DNA from: Cycas panzhihuaensis
Taxonomy: Eukaryota; Cycadophyta
DNA length: 64,000 nucleotides
Assembly: GCA_023213395.1 (NCBI GenBank)
Contig: CM041465.1
Location: 80,235,741 to 80,299,740, forward strand
Reading direction: 5' to 3'
Shown: piece after piece, positions 1-13,579 of the stretch
How the letters are laid out: the number at the start of each line of letters is the position of its first letter
Numbering within the stretch: position 1 is the stretch's first letter
The notes under the pieces: model-generated
What the model saw: only the letters and a program-made list of their open reading frames with translations
Database searches by the model: none
Told to the model about the DNA's origin: nothing
Program-made: the position numbers and the translations under genes

Positions 1-493
1 AAAAAATAAGTTTCCATCTTTTTGTCTAATCTACATGATTATTCCTTATATGATTAGGGACTTTGCTAAAATTTATATTACACCAATGTCCATATCAAGT
101 TGTAGAGATTCATCCTCAAATTTTGAAAATCATGACTCCATCTTATTCTTCATGGGAGGATCCTTCCATTAAGGCTACCATGAAATAAACTTTAGAAGAG
201 GTTATTAATGCAAAGGCTATCATTAAAGGAAGTCAAGAATAAGAGGAGTTACCAAGGAAATAAGATGAATTGGATGTACTAACAACTAATTTGGATTTTA
301 ATTAGGTTCCTTAGGATCTTGTATACTCTAATATGTATCTAATATATTTAAATCTTCACTTTGAGATTGAATTTTTCCTTAAGTCATATGATGAAAAATA
401 AAGACTACTTTCAACTCTAAAGTCTCCAGCGAAGTTATTAGTTAAAGGTCTTCTATAGAGGAAGGGATGTTACTATTATTTGCTAGTAGTTGG
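1..493 (+). other. Decayed coding-like DNA, unidentified
   Basis: There is no open frame here, but one plus-strand frame reads as protein-like sequence for much of the stretch if TAA/TAG codons are read through. It contains a segment like SWEDPSIKATMK followed by LEEVINAKAIIKG. It probably is an old transposon remnant into which Copia-I inserted. The bases just before position 494 (GTTGG) form the left side of a near-match target duplication with 5405-5409 (GTTAG). No family is assigned. Confidence 0.25.
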
Positions 494-993
494 TGAAGAG
501 AAAATATATTCATAGAATCAATGTGATAACTAAACTTTAAACCATGTAAAAAATAAATATCATAAACAAGTCAAGCACTCAATAAATAACACCATGATAT
601 TTAGGTCTAAGAATAGACCTTTTATTAATCTGAGCAATAATTAAAGAATTACATAGATGAATAAACCCTAACTCTTCTCATTAACTCATTAAAGACTCCT
701 CCACACCACGTTACATATGTCATTATATAAGAATATATAGACACAACATTATAAGATACTACCTTATGGTCTTATAATATAATGGGAATAAATCACATGC
801 TAACAAAGACCCATATAAGACACTAAAAACTTTTTCTTAGGGGCTTGTGCCCCCAAACCCCTACTTAGGTGGCCACTAGTCCCCTAGACCTCCCAACTAG
901 GGGCCCTACAATAGGCCCCCAAACCCTATAAAGGGGCTTAAGTGTAATGACTATATCCATGTAACACTTGCAAAGTGTTCAACATATCTAACA
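494..993 (-). repeat. Copia-I 3' LTR (left)
   Basis: On the plus strand it runs from TGAAGAG to TCTAACA, so on the element strand it starts TGTTAGA and ends CTTCA. It matches 5019-5404 over most of its length, including the tract ACCTTTTATTAATCT. It carries an extra C-rich block at about 819-926, with segments such as GCCCCCAAACCCC, which is absent from the right LTR. Confidence 0.9.
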
Positions 994-1005
994 ATCTCCC
1001 ACTTG
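994..1005 (-). promoter_or_regulatory. Copia-I polypurine tract
   Basis: On the minus strand the bases AAGTGGGAGAT lie directly before the LTR start TGTTAG. A GTGGGAGAT-TGTTAG junction is the usual plus-strand primer site of plant copia elements, and it fixes both the LTR boundary and the element's orientation. Confidence 0.88.
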
Positions 1006-2814
1006 TTGAACACTTTATAAGAAACCTGCATACACAACTACTTAACGCCAAATCACAAACACCCATTAGATTTCTACACCATCTAAAATTCTCTATGTTA
1101 ACAATCTTGGTTAATGAGTCTATAGCATTATCTTGTGTAGAAATCTTATATAAATCCACCTTGTGATCTTGAACCATTTGTCTTACAAAATGGAACTGTA
1201 CATTAATATGCTTTAACTAAGCATGAAAAATAGGGTTCTTTGCTAGGTAGATTACACTTTGACTATCACAAGCTATCCTCATAGCATCTTACTTAAAGCC
1301 AATATCTATATATAATCTTTGTAACTAGACTGCTTCTTTACATGCATGAATAACTACTATATACTTTACTTTAGTGCTAGAAAGTCCCATAACTTGCTAT
1401 CTTTTACTCATCCAACTTACTACACCACCACAAAGGGTAAAAATATACCTACTTGTAGATCTTCTGCTGTTAAGATCTCCAACCCAATCAACATCAATAA
1501 AACCTCTCATGTTAACTATTCTAATCTTCATAAGACCTCCTTGATAGCAAATTTCATAGTCTGATATACCCTATAGATACCTAAAAATCATTTTCACAAC
1601 CACCTAATGCTCTTGGCCTGGGTTTGACATATACCTGCTAATTACTCCCACTATATGGGTAATGTCTAGTCAAGTGCAAACCATTGCATATATTATGCTA
1701 CCAACAACACTAGAATAAGGGATAAATGGACAAATGCCATGTCTTCAACTTTTTAGTGAGTCTTTGGGTGTTGTTTAGTTGATAATTTTAAACCAACAAG
1801 AAGAGAAACATTAACTAGTTTACTATCCTACAACCTAAACCACTAGAATATTATCTTAATATACCATCTTTGGCTAAGCCAAATCTTCCTATTTCTCCTA
1901 TCCCTTTTAATCTCAATGCCTAAAATAAAATGTGCAGCACTAAGGTCCTTCATCTCAAAGTGAGATGTTGGTTGGATTTTCACAAGTTGGTTCATTTCTT
2001 TATTATTACCAACTAAAAGGATGTCAATATATGTGAATCAAACTTCTAATACCACATCCTTGGTGACAATTTCAAGCCATATAATAACTTCTTCAACTTA
2101 CACACTATATTCTCCTTCTCTGCAACTTTAAACCCTTTAGGCTATAATATATAAATTTCTTCCTTAAGGTTACCATGAAGAAATGCAATCTTCACATTTA
2201 TTTGATACACCTCAAGATCATAGGTAGTTACTACATCTAACAAAAATCTAATTAAAGTAACTTTTACAACAAGAGAAAATACCTCACCAAAATCTATTCC
2301 CTTGACCTAAGAATAGCCCTTTACTACTAAGTGAGCCTTATACTTTTCCACAGTATCATCTACTTAGAACTTCTTCTTGAAGATTCATTTATTATCAATA
2401 GGTTTTTTTACCATTAAGTAGATCCACTAAATCCTATGTGTTATTTTTGTCTAAGTCCATAATTTCTTCTTACATGGCCTTCATCCAATGTTGGCTCTCT
2501 TTCGACTCCAAAGCCTCCTGAATAGTACCTGGGTAATTATCTATAGTAGATAAAATAAAAGAAAAGTGACAAAAGTATTCAAGAATATATCTGTTAGGAT
2601 GTCTTCCCTCATGAGTTAATCTCCTCAAGATGTGGTGTCCTTGAGATTGAGCTACCACTATAACTGGTTCTTCCTCTTCAGTTGACTCATATTCTAATGT
2701 AGAATCTTCATCGCTTACTTCAAATTGTATCTTCTTTGAGTGTTCCTCCTTTGGTTCTTTATCCTGCTTTAGAGACTTGAACTCCTCTCTAAAGACAACA
2801 TCATGGCTATACAC
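1006..2814 (-). pseudogene. Copia-I reverse transcriptase and RNase H remnant
   Basis: The N-terminal part of RT is the open stretch 2470-2814, ending in ALESKESQHWMKAM, a typical start of the copia RT domain. At 2008-2031 the catalytic block reads YIDILLVG. Copia RTs have two adjacent aspartates here, so one codon of the YVDD motif is missing and the enzyme would be dead. Further on are FEMKDL and LGIEIKRDR, also typical. The last piece (938-1177) reads VDLYKISTQDN and LTKI, the usual end of copia RNase H. Many stops and frame changes lie between the pieces. Confidence 0.88.
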
Positions 2815-3850
2815 AACCTTTTGTGTTTCAATGTTATAAATATTAGATCCTTTAACACCATTACCATAGCCAATGAAAATAATCTTTTATGCTTTGAAAT
2901 CAAGCTTAGTTCTCTATTGTTTAGGAACATGCACAAATGCTTCACAATTAAAAACTCTAAGATGACCAAGAGATGGTTTCTTACTAGACCATACTTCTTT
3001 AAGTGTTTTATATACTAAGGTAATTATTAGTGATTGGTTTATCAAGTAGCTCACAGTCATCATAACCTCAGCCCAAAATTTCTTCTATAATCTAGCAGCA
3101 CTAAGCATACTTCTCAATCTCTCTAGAATGGTCCTATTCATCTTTTTAGCAACTCCATTTTGTTGTGGCATATAAGGAATTATCTTTTGCCTTGCTATTT
3201 TATACTGCTTACAGAACTGCTCAAAGTCCTTTGAGAAAAACTCTCTTCTATTATCAGTCCTCAATGCCTTGATTTGCATATCACTCTAATTCTTGACTAA
3301 GGCCATGAATACTTTAAATTTACTAAAGACTTTAGATTTCTACTTGAGAAAGTATAACCATGTCTTTCTCAAGAAATCATCTATAAATAAGACAAAGAAT
3401 TTAGACCCACCCAATGAGGGTACATCAATAGGTCTAAAAACATCAATGTGTACCAATTGTAGAATATCCTTTGCTCTCTTCAAGCTTGAAGGTAAACTAA
3501 CCTAATTCTGTTTGCCATACACACAATGCTCACAGAAATCAAAATCAAAAGAGCCATTAATTTCAGAGATGTCTTTTGCCATACCTTTGGAGAATAAACC
3601 ATTGAGGCCTTTCTCTCTAATATGGCCTGATCTCTAATGCCACAATGTAGTTTTACTAGTAAGTGATATTTGGGTCCTATCTGTACTATTGCTACTTTCT
3701 ATAATAGTTGGACTGCAACTTCTAATACATATTGTTCTTGCATCAAGTTTGTATAATGTTCCAAATTGAATCCCTCTTGCTAACACTAATGCTCCTCTAA
3801 CTATTCAGTAATTATTCTTTATTGAAAATCACTTCTATTCTTGCATTAAT
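2815..3850 (-). pseudogene. Copia-I GAG-pre-integrase and integrase remnant
   Basis: Reading leftwards from about 3590, CEHCVYGKQ is the GAG-pre-integrase signature. It is followed by [10 protein letters not shown] and [16 protein letters not shown], which hold the first catalytic aspartate region of the integrase core. The open stretch 3085-3279 continues with LRTDNRREF (second aspartate, DNGGEF-type motif) and PQQNGVAKKMNRT, where the third catalytic residue (Glu of NGVAE/NGVSE) is replaced by Lys. Stops and frameshifts separate the pieces. Confidence 0.85.
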
Positions 3851-4100
3851 CAATTGACTAATAGATAATAGACTCATAGCTAAACCAAGAATATGACTCA
3901 CATCAAGGATAGTTTTAACCCTTCTATCCCCAAATCGAACCTTCACCCTTCTATGATCCACAATTTTATATGGGTAATGATCCCCAAGAAATACTTCATA
4001 TCCATCAATACTTATATATTCATAAAACTAATCCCTATGGGGAGTAATATGAAGCAAAGAAATAGAGTCAATTAACTAAGACTCAACATTTGACACCTTA
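3851..4100 (-). pseudogene. Copia-I protease remnant
   Basis: The minus strand reads LIDSISLLHITPHRD, then a block ending LGLAMSLLSIS. Copia proteases have DSGAS.HM at this place followed about 60 residues later by the GL..NLLS block. The pattern is therefore clear although the catalytic DSG has become DSI. It lies between the gag zinc knuckle and the GAG-pre-integrase block, as expected. Confidence 0.75.
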
Positions 4101-4932
4101 CCTGAGGTTTCCAAATAAACATCGCCATTGGCTTCATTAGAGGCTTTTTCTACTGTGGAGGAATTAGCTTTAGGTGACTTTCCCTTGTCAACCTTGACTC
4201 GACATTGGCTCCTTATATGGCCAACCTTCCCACATCTCCAATATACCAAAGGGCCTCTACCTAGATATTTGGATTTGCCTATGGATTTTGGCCATCTGTT
4301 CCAAGCCTTTGTTGGTCACGATCCAATGTTTAACCTCTCACTACTAATGCTTCTTTTAAATAATCCTTAGAATATTTTCACCTTATCTCTTCTCATAATA
4401 GAGCAACAACAACATCATCAAATTTTAGGATGAGAGCAGCTGTGCTACTAATTGTCATCACAAGATTATCCTAGGAATTAGGAAATGAACATAATAGGGT
4501 AATATACTTGTCTTATTTAGAGATTGTTATCCCAACTGAAATAAGCTATCTCACCATGGTGTTAAATATAGTGAGATAATCTACAACTACATCTCTATCA
4601 CTCATCCTGAGTGAATAAAGCTTTTTTCAAAGAAATAGCTTATTAACCAAGGACTTAGTCTAATACAAAGCCTCTAGCTTTGTCCATAGATCTTTGGTTG
4701 TAGACTCTATGGCAACATTCAATAACACCATATTTGAAAGGCATAACCTTATCAAATTAATTACTTTTCGATCAAGCTTCTTTCAGTCTTCATCACCCAT
4801 AGTCATATGCTTTGTTCCTACTATAGTGATCTATTAATCCTTTTCAACGAGGATATCTTCTATCTTTAGATTCCACAACTCAAAGTTTTAGCCATTAAAC
4901 TTTTCAATCTCCATCTTTGTAGTGCTTTCCAT
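4101..4932 (-). pseudogene. Copia-I gag remnant with damaged zinc knuckle
   Basis: The minus-strand start at 4932 opens MESTTKMEIEKFNG, the usual opening of plant copia gag. Nucleocapsid knuckle at 4202-4243 reads YWRCGKVGHIRSQC. The family pattern is C-x2-C-x4-H-x4-C, so the first cysteine has become tyrosine, a one-base TGT to TAT change. Several stop codons lie between the start and the knuckle. It would have formed the virus-like particle core. Confidence 0.8.
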
Positions 4933-5004
4933 AATCTTCACACTTAAGTTCATCAAACAAGGCTCCTACTTACCAAATGGCTTCCCATAGAACTAAAACC
5001 CTTA

Positions 5005-5016
5005 GCTCTAATACCA
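5005..5016 (-). promoter_or_regulatory. Copia-I primer binding site (initiator tRNA-Met)
   Basis: The minus strand reads TGGTATTAGAGC two bases inside the right LTR. The canonical complement of plant initiator tRNA-Met is TGGTATCAGAGC, so this site has one C-to-T change. Confidence 0.9.
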
Positions 5017-5018
5017 AA

Positions 5019-5404
5019 TGAAGAGAAAATATAACCGCAGAAGCAATGTGATAATAGAACTTTAAACCATGCAAAGAACAAATAGTATAAACAAGCCAAG
5101 CACTCAATAAAGAATACCAGGAGATTCAAGATTAAGCATAGACCTTTTATTAATCTAAGCAATAATTAAAGAATTACAAAGATGAATTAACCCCAACTCT
5201 TCTCATCGACTCATTAAAGACTCATCCACATCATGTTACCTATGTTGTTAGGTAAGAATATATAGATATAACATTATAAGATACCGCCTTGTAGTTTTAT
5301 AATACAATATGTATAAACCACGGGCTAATAAAGACCCCATAAAAGGGCTCGTGTGTAATGCATATACCCATGTAACTCTTGCAAAGTGTTCAACATATCT
5401 AAGA
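5019..5404 (-). repeat. Copia-I 5' LTR (right)
   Basis: It starts TGAAGAG on the plus strand and ends near TCTAAGA, where the left copy has TCTAACA. It matches 494-993 but lacks the C-rich block of that copy. GTTAG follows at 5405. Confidence 0.88.
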
Positions 5405-8400
5405 GTTAGGAAAGAATTCCTTTTATCCCATCATTGTGCTTTATATAATGTACAACTATATATATATATAGAGAGAGAGAGAGGATGGGAAACCATGTGG
5501 GTTATAGGTTCACATTGATAAGTCTACATATGAGTATGTTACTATTCTTTATAAATGATCAACAAATTGAACTAGATCTCATTGATAGTTTGGTATTTGC
5601 ATCTCATACATATTAGTATAGGTGATTTTATTTTAGAATTTTTATTGTTTATCAACTTGTTGGGTGTTAATAAAAGTAATGAGGTTAGGTGTTACTCTAC
5701 TTTTTTGGCCCCTATTAAAAAATAGTGGGTAATTAAATAAATAAAACAAGCCATAGGCTTTAATAAAGAAGCAGGAAGAATAAGCTAGGAGAGAGGCATG
5801 AAGTTAATAACTATCAAGACTTGGTCTGATTAGAATTCCTATGATATTTATGTTCAGTAAGCAATGAAGATTACTTAAGTTCAAAAAGCATGATTAATGA
5901 TCCATAGACACTTAGTTTTAAAAGTTTTATTTTAAATCTTATAAAGTTCAATACACAAAACTAAGAAAAAGGAAGAAATAATAAAGTTAGATACATGTGA
6001 TAAAGATACATACAAGAAGTTTTCATAGGGGAGAGATTATAGTTCTTGTGGGTGGTTTGAGAACTCTTTTTCATCATAACTTTTGAGAAATATGATTACA
6101 TATGGAAAGCCTTGATGATGGAAGCTTCAATGTAGTAAAGAGAGAAAAGCATGTTATTCCTACTGGTTACTCTCTTGTGATATGCTTTATTTCAAAATAC
6201 TTTCCCATAAATGAATATTATAAGGTAATGATCCATGTTAGAAAGTCTTTCACAGGAAGAGCAAGTGTATAAAAAGAGATAGGCCCACCATATAATATAC
6301 AAGATATTGATAAATCTATCACCAAATAGAAGAAGGCATCATGTAAGAAAGATACATGTGGGAGTACCATCATGTAGGATGCACAAATATGGGTTTGTAT
6401 TTCTATGATTCAAAGACTCATAAAGTAAACACCCAAAAAATAGACAAATAAGGGGGAGGGGGCATAATATAATCTGGGCCCTTAATTTGAAGTATGCCTT
6501 TAATTCATAGCCATTGATCTTCTAACACCTACCATGACTAAACTCTAGCTACTTGATTTGATAGTACTTTAATGACTCTAGTAACATTAACATAATGACT
6601 AATACAATTAGAGGACTAACTTATAAGAAAAAGATGCAAGATGTCAAAGCTTTAAGATCACAAAGTGGTCATGATACTGGCATTTATTTATATAATGACA
6701 TGGTTAGTCATTATAAAATAAGGCTTCAAGCCAAAGGTAGTTACACAAAATGTGAAGCCTCTAGATTAAAGTATCAAAAATATAAATTGACAGGTATGAT
6801 TAAAATAAGATTTGGATATAAGTATTAGTAATTGAGAAAATATTATGGTGGGTGAGCTTACAAAGATTTATAGGATGTGGTACATTTTTAACATCAACAT
6901 GGATGTGAGAAACACAAATCATAGAGTATTTTGAGTCACTCATTAGACTAATGGTTAATTATTGAAAATTATATTAACTCAATTTGAGTTAGTATCTAAT
7001 ATGAAGACAATCCCTTATCTAGTATTACATTTTAGAAATTATAAAAATCTAACACAACAAAGTCATATACATTCATCTAGGAGATTATATTTAAAAGTAA
7101 AAATCTAGTCATGATGATGGCTCTATGTGGTAATAGAAAGTATCGTGGAGTTACAATCTCACTCATCTATCTTTCGTCTATTGGAAATACAAGTTTGGAA
7201 TGTGACTAATTAACTAAAGTTGAGTTAGAACATATGATTTAGATTTTTATATCTAAGTAGATAACAAAGGTTTAAACATATCATCAGCCTATCCCAAATG
7301 ACAACTAACTAATCTCTTAAATGATGACTATCTTACTGATAGTACCAAGCTATGTTTAATCATACTATATGGATTGAGACAACTTTAATGGTAGCACTCA
7401 CTAGGGGTTTTTATAACAATAATGCCTATTTACAAGGGGTTTTATGTAATAGTTGCAACCGACCAATATTCTCATAGTAGAGCAATTACAAAATAGGATC
7501 TATAAAGAATAGCATAAGCGGACATAAAAAGGGAGATATTTTTAGGGAGTGATTTTATAAAGGTCTGGGGAACACTATTTCTCTTCTTAGAATTCTTATT
7601 TCTATTTCTTTTATCTTATCCTTCCTTTCTTATATTTATTTGTACATTCATCACAACAAAATTATATTTTGGTGAAAGATAATTTCTATGTAATAGACTC
7701 TCTTAGCTTGAGAACTCTTGAGTAAGCACATTAAGCTATTGAAGGTTTGAGGTTGTTGTTTTTTTTATTAGTTTATATCAAAAGCTTTGCTAGGTAGCAC
7801 TTTTTCACTCAAGCATTCTATTGTATACAAACTGCTTTAAAATTAGAATGCAAGTATATATTAAGATTGAATTATTTTCCTCAATTCATTAAACATATTT
7901 CTTGATGTTTTGATGGAAAATGATTCATTTGGTGAATGTAAATGTATATATTATATATGGTTTATTTCTTTAAATCAATGGTTAATAGTTGTAAGAATAT
8001 ATATGATGATTAAAAATTTGTTCATAGTTTCCTTTAAATCAATGGTTAATAGTTATAAGAATATATATAATGTCTCTTTTATTGTATTTTGATACCTAAC
8101 CTTGAATTATTTAGGAACACACACTATATATACTAGTGCCATGTCAATGAGGGACTTAATGATATGTTAATGATTACAATCATGATCCAGATCCCTTATT
8201 GTCCTAATAAAGGTCTTTGCTTTTTGGTTTAGCCCATGTAAGATCACTATATTGACCTAATCCTTTTGCTAGATACAAAGGGAGAAGGAGTTTAGCTCAT
8301 TCATTCTATTATTTATTTCTTTATCTCTAGTTCCATTTTTCACCTTTATTCAATTTGCATCCTCAATACTTCTTTTATCTTTATTTTATATTCTAAAAAT

Positions 8401-8739
8401 GTCTTTTATAACTCTGTTAAATAATCCTTTACCTCTCAACCTTACATATTATATATTATGAAAACTCATTAAGTGAGCCACATAGTTGTATATTTTGTGG
8501 TTGCCTCGCTATTAATTATTCTTATTTATTGAACACATAGACTAGACCTTATTTTAGTTGCATCTTTGTAGGGGATATAGTGAGAGAGTGCAATAGTGCC
8601 ATATGTGGTTCAAACTCAATAATATGATCTATACCTTGATAGTAGTAATTCCTTAGAAAGATATTTAAATAGTTTGGAGAATTATTTACCAATAACTTCT
8701 TATATTATATGATGAACCTATAATTCTTTTAGGTTCAGA
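5405..8739. other. AT-rich DNA without a recognisable gene
   Basis: No frame longer than about 80 codons and no transposon motif that I can name. The short open frame 6595-6828 (77 codons, Lys/Tyr-rich) has no recognisable domain. Probably transposon DNA decayed past recognition. Confidence 0.6.
5457..5484. repeat. (TA)n(GA)n microsatellite
   Basis: A run of TA dinucleotides passes directly into a run of GA dinucleotides just downstream of Copia-I. Confidence 0.9.
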
Positions 8740-9450
8740 ATCATATAACAATGAATTAGATAATCATGCAGGTATCTCCTTAGTATCTTCTCCATCGTAT
8801 GTAATGACACCACTTGGTTTGGTGGTGTGTGTGGTGCATATAGCTTGTACATTGTTCCATTTTAGTAAAATATCATAAGAAGTCTATTATAGTCCATAAT
8901 AAACATCCTAAGTATTCTCAGCCATTACACTCTTAAGATGACATCTACTTGCCCCAATAGGGTAGAAAACATTAGTAATTTTATAATATAATTAGAAATG
9001 GAAAGATTTACCTTTATACACAAGCCCATAAATCATGCATTCATACCTCTAATGGTTGCTTAGAACTACTTGTAAGGTGTGACATATAGTCTTGTTTACT
9101 CAATCAACCATTAATAGATAAAATTATTCATGCTACCATTATCTATTAATACTAGTACAATATAATTCTTGATTGGACCTTCTAGCCTAATCATTTATAA
9201 GGTTGTAGATGCCCTTGTTATTTGTTACAAGAATATTCAAACACTCATAATCAAGGTGTGCATTTCTTTATCTTGGGTTAGAACTTCAAGTATTTACTTA
9301 ATTTCCTTATTTGGTTCAATAATTTCTTCAACTCATACCTCTTCATTATCATAACATATATCTAATAGTTTCTCTAGGCACTTGCATTCCTTATTAAACT
9401 TAACTCCACTTTAAAACATATACCTTATTTTAGTTAATTAGATTAAGGCA
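8740..9450 (-). pseudogene. Ty3/gypsy gag-protease relic
   Basis: On the minus strand near 9410 a decayed CCHC knuckle can still be seen (pattern like KCG.KFNKE.KC). Then comes MIRLEGPIKNY and the protease active site VLVLIDNGSMNNFI at about 9125-9160. At about 8800-8830 the block KLYAPHTPPNQVVS matches KLYSIKSPPNQLVS of Gypsy-II (16278-16634), so the relic belongs to the same broad family. Polymerase genes that should follow to the left cannot be recognised. Many stops. Confidence 0.7.
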
Positions 9451-12400
9451 TACCTACTAACTTGCTTTTAGTTCATAGATGATTTGTGAATTTGGGTTTT
9501 TATGTAGCTTGAGAAAGATGCCTATAAACCATTTCATCCCTTATTAGACATATGTCTGAATATAGCTCAAAGTTTTTCCTTTATATTATGAGTTAGAATA
9601 ATGGCTCACCTAATTTTGATACTTATAAGGTTTGTAACCTAAACTAAATATCATCTTTTAGGGCCCTTAAATATGATTCTAAAAGAAAAAATTACCTAGT
9701 TGTACCAATAGAATGCTTTATAGAATTTAGAGTTATTTTATATACTATGGTACTATATTGGTTTACTAGAACTAGATTTGTTAAAATTCTTATATAGGTT
9801 TTAATATAGGATTAAAATTCTAATGGTGACTTATGTACTTAAGTGGGTAGAATATGTGAAGTATTTATAGAACTATATAACTTATGAATAATAAATAAAA
9901 TCATATGATCAATCAATAATAGAATCGATAGAATAAAAGATTAAAGATTAAGATAAGATAAGGGTAAAGAATCAATCATGAAATCATCTATGTAATACCA
10001 TATTTAATATGGAAAGCCTATGAATGGAAAATATCACCTCCAAATATATATGATATCTCATATTAATGAATGAAAATCCATAAGTCCTCATGATAAGTCA
10101 TCTTAGTTTCACAAGAAGAGCTAGGTATCTAATTAGTCTTATAATATGCATTGCTCTTATATACTTGTGTCACCTCATCATTAATTAATGATATTTCACC
10201 AATACATCAATTAATAAGATCATGTATGAGAACCTTTTTATATCAATTAATTATAACTTAACCACTAATTAAACATTATATTGACTTTTATAAAATTCAA
10301 GATTTTAACACTCCCTTTTAATATTTAATTTATGAAATTTAATTATATTTATCTTCAAGTTAGATCACCTACTCATCTATCATTTCAAATCACCTATAAA
10401 TATCAATTGTTAAATCTATATTTACCATGATTATTCTATTATAAGAAAAATATTATATTATCTCATATCATCAACATATTATATATCATATCTCTACTTG
10501 TAAATCATTAATCAAACATGACTCATAATTCATCATAATATATAAAGTCTCTTCTTAACAACTTCATATATTCCACCTATAAGATATAAAATAAACTTAT
10601 CAACTTGATAACAATCCAAAACACTAATTTTCATATAAAATAATAACTATATATTAAAATATATGGGTAACTAATCACTACAATTGCTAGTTAACTAGGA
10701 AGTGTTTCTCATATATGGTTCATTAACTTTATAAGTAAAAAATAACATATTTTAAGAATAAGTCAAACTACCTAGCTAGGTAAATATATTTGCAACAAGA
10801 ATAACTTGTGAATAATATCATGCCTCTTATCCTATAAGATATGGAAAAACTCATATGTTGCCTCCGTTAGTGATTTTACATAAGATAACCTTTGTAATAT
10901 TCTTTGGCAACTAATCAATCAATCAGTTCTCAAATTAGTTAACTCTAGGAATATGATGTATCACATTGCTTATTAAGTTCATAATAACAAGGTAATATAT
11001 AATGTGTTCTATACCTCTAGTCACATGTGGTTTATCAGATCTAAGCAAAACATATATCAATTAGACTCTTCAACAACTAATCCTATTTTTATGGATGACC
11101 CGCAACTATTATTACTGATAAATCAAACAATCTTATGAGACCTCTTCTCATCTCAAATTAGGTGTATAATGTAACTAATCAATTCTCAATCAATAACATT
11201 TTTATATACAAATTTAATCAATCACCAAGTGGTGTATTTTTGTGTTCATTATAATATTTAATCATTCATTTAATTAATTAGGTGATCATTGTATCCTTTA
11301 TGCAATCAAATCATGTAGTAAAATAGGTTCTTTCATTAAATTTATATCAAATTTCATTTGATTTATACTAGCTAGTTAGTATATTAAATGTGTTTAATTT
11401 GTTTAGGTGATAAATCCATTATTTTAACATGTAAAATATCATTTGTCTCTTTTCATCACCAAAGTAGGTTCTTATATGCTTTATGATGCTTAGATTTAAG
11501 CCATATTATGTAATAAGTAAGCTTTAATATGTTTTTTTTAATTATTTTATGACCTAATCATATGTCTAAATTCATCATCATACATCCATTTGCTCAATAT
11601 ATGCTTAAAAGTCTTTAAAATCACCAAAAGGTGCCTTGAATTACTTAAAAAATAAACTTTTTATTATGTTAACAACCATTTCTCCAATTTTACCAATTAA
11701 AATATCTATGATGTGATGCCGAAAACCTATATTGTGGCTAGTCATTTCATTAATCTCTAAGACCCCTTTCTAAAGTAATTAACAGATTTAAAATCTTACA
11801 TCATACACAAAAGTTATGCTTGAAATTGTATTAACATATCATGAAAAATTAAATTCATGGTATAAAATCATTAAGCAGCTTTGTGAAATAAGCATTTGGT
11901 TGTATGCGTCTCTCCATGTGACTATCCAAGTTTTATTTAGGAGCTTGATTGGATTTCAATAAGCATTCTAATTGATTAAATATGATCAAACTTTAGCAAA
12001 AATAATTTACCTCTTTATATCATTTTTTTTAAATATTATTTTGGGTTTGCATTCAACTAATGAATTGTGATTTGATTTCCAAAGGATTCTAAATAATTTT
12101 AAAAGAATTTCATATGTAGTTAAATGGTGCACATAACATTAGGCATTTATGATTTAAACACTAGTAATCAATGATTATAGGGCTAATTAATATGCTTAAT
12201 CTATATATCTTTGTTAGTGGAATTCTATGAACTACCATGGAATTAGCATATTTTTAAATCTAATAAGATGATTTCTATTTTAAAAAGGATTACTAGAGTG
12301 ACTATAAGATTGATCTTTAGAAAGTTGTAACTTGACTTTAATCAATATTAAAAGGATGATTAATATACATTTCTTTAGAGGTAACACCTATGCTCGGCAC

Positions 12401-13579
12401 AATAAGAAATTTCATAGTAATAATAGACTTCAGATCAATGGTAGATGATTAAGATTCTCATGGATAACAACAATTCTCATAGGCAATCTTTATTAAATGA
12501 TCACATCATATAATCAAAGGTTTTATAATATTCATATAAGGTAGTAGAACATCAATATCTCATAAGCAATAGACCATGCTCTTAAAAATGATAGCCAGGT
12601 GTTATCCTTTATTTTTTGTCATTCAAACAAGGCATAAATTAAGAAGTGCAACAAGGTGATCATAATGGAGAAACAAATAGGTATGTGAGAAAGATGTATG
12701 ATTTATTAGTCATCACATGATAAGAGGTTTGGTTAATGTTGGATGAATGATTATACTTAAGAAGCAATGGTTGTAATACAACATTATAGGTGAAATCATG
12801 AAATTATAAGCATGAAAGAATGCCTAAGTTAAAGTAGAAATGGTTATGTAAGAGGGTGTGATGTGGCCAATTATGACAAAGAAAGAAATCTATGGAAAAT
12901 TTAATAACAAATGAGACATTCTTGTGAGTTATGTCCTATTGGAAGTTGTCATTTGAGAGTATTTATTAAAAAAAGAAATGATATTACAGGAAATACATCA
13001 TATGGGAGTAGCTAATGCAAGAGAATACAAGTAATAAGAACCTATAAGGGAAGACACCATGGTATAAAAAAGTGTTTCTAGTCAACTTAGAGGTAGAAGG
13101 TGGAGGGGAGAGAAGGAAGAATTAATGTTGTTATCACATATTTCTTCTCTAGGACTTCTTCTTTTAGATATTTTATTTCTCTTTTAAAATATTTTCTTCT
13201 TCATTCTTTTTTATTGGTATATGTTCTATGTACTTATAATTAGGATTGTTATCTTTGGTAAGAGATGTTATAGCATGTAATAAGCCAAATGAGCCTAATG
13301 AGTACTTGGTAAGCACATTTTCTGCTAAAGGCTTTTAGGTTTCATTACACTTTGTATCATTCATATATCAATTGAAATTGTTAGGTAGTAATTAAAATAC
13401 TTAACTATCTAATTCTAATATATATAACATTTTGATAATAAAGCACATGCTATCTTTTGTAAATGATTATTTATTTTATTTGGTTAAGTTTTGTGACTGA
13501 CATTTTGATGTAAACTTTCTATTTGAAAGAGAAAGGATTTATATCTTATGTTGATTCCCATTACTAACCAATAAATCTT
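9451..13579. other. AT-rich DNA without a recognisable gene
   Basis: About 4 kb with stops in all frames, no frame over about 60 codons, no primer site and no LTR pair visible by eye. I see nothing here that I can name. Confidence 0.6.

Larger units (their letters stand above)
494..5404 (-). mobile_element. Copia-I: decayed Ty1/copia LTR retrotransposon
   Basis: The two LTRs (494-993 and 5019-5404) face the same way. Inside the right LTR is a primer site complementary to initiator tRNA-Met, and inside the left LTR is a purine-rich tract. The element therefore reads right to left: 5' LTR, primer site, gag, protease, integrase, RT, RNase H, 3' LTR. This order is diagnostic of copia. The near-match 5-bp duplication GTTGG/GTTAG flanks it. 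Every gene is broken by stops and frameshifts, so it cannot move by itself. The LTRs differ at many sites and one has lost or gained about 110 bp, so the insertion is old. Confidence 0.93.

Noticed and set aside
6595-6828. 77-codon Lys-rich frame as a possible small gene
   Set aside because: Chance length for AT-rich DNA; no motif, no neighbour and no promoter signal I can support.
7740-7800. TTATATCAAAAGCTTTG as a primer site
   Set aside because: Too many mismatches to TGGTATCAGAGC and no LTR end before it.
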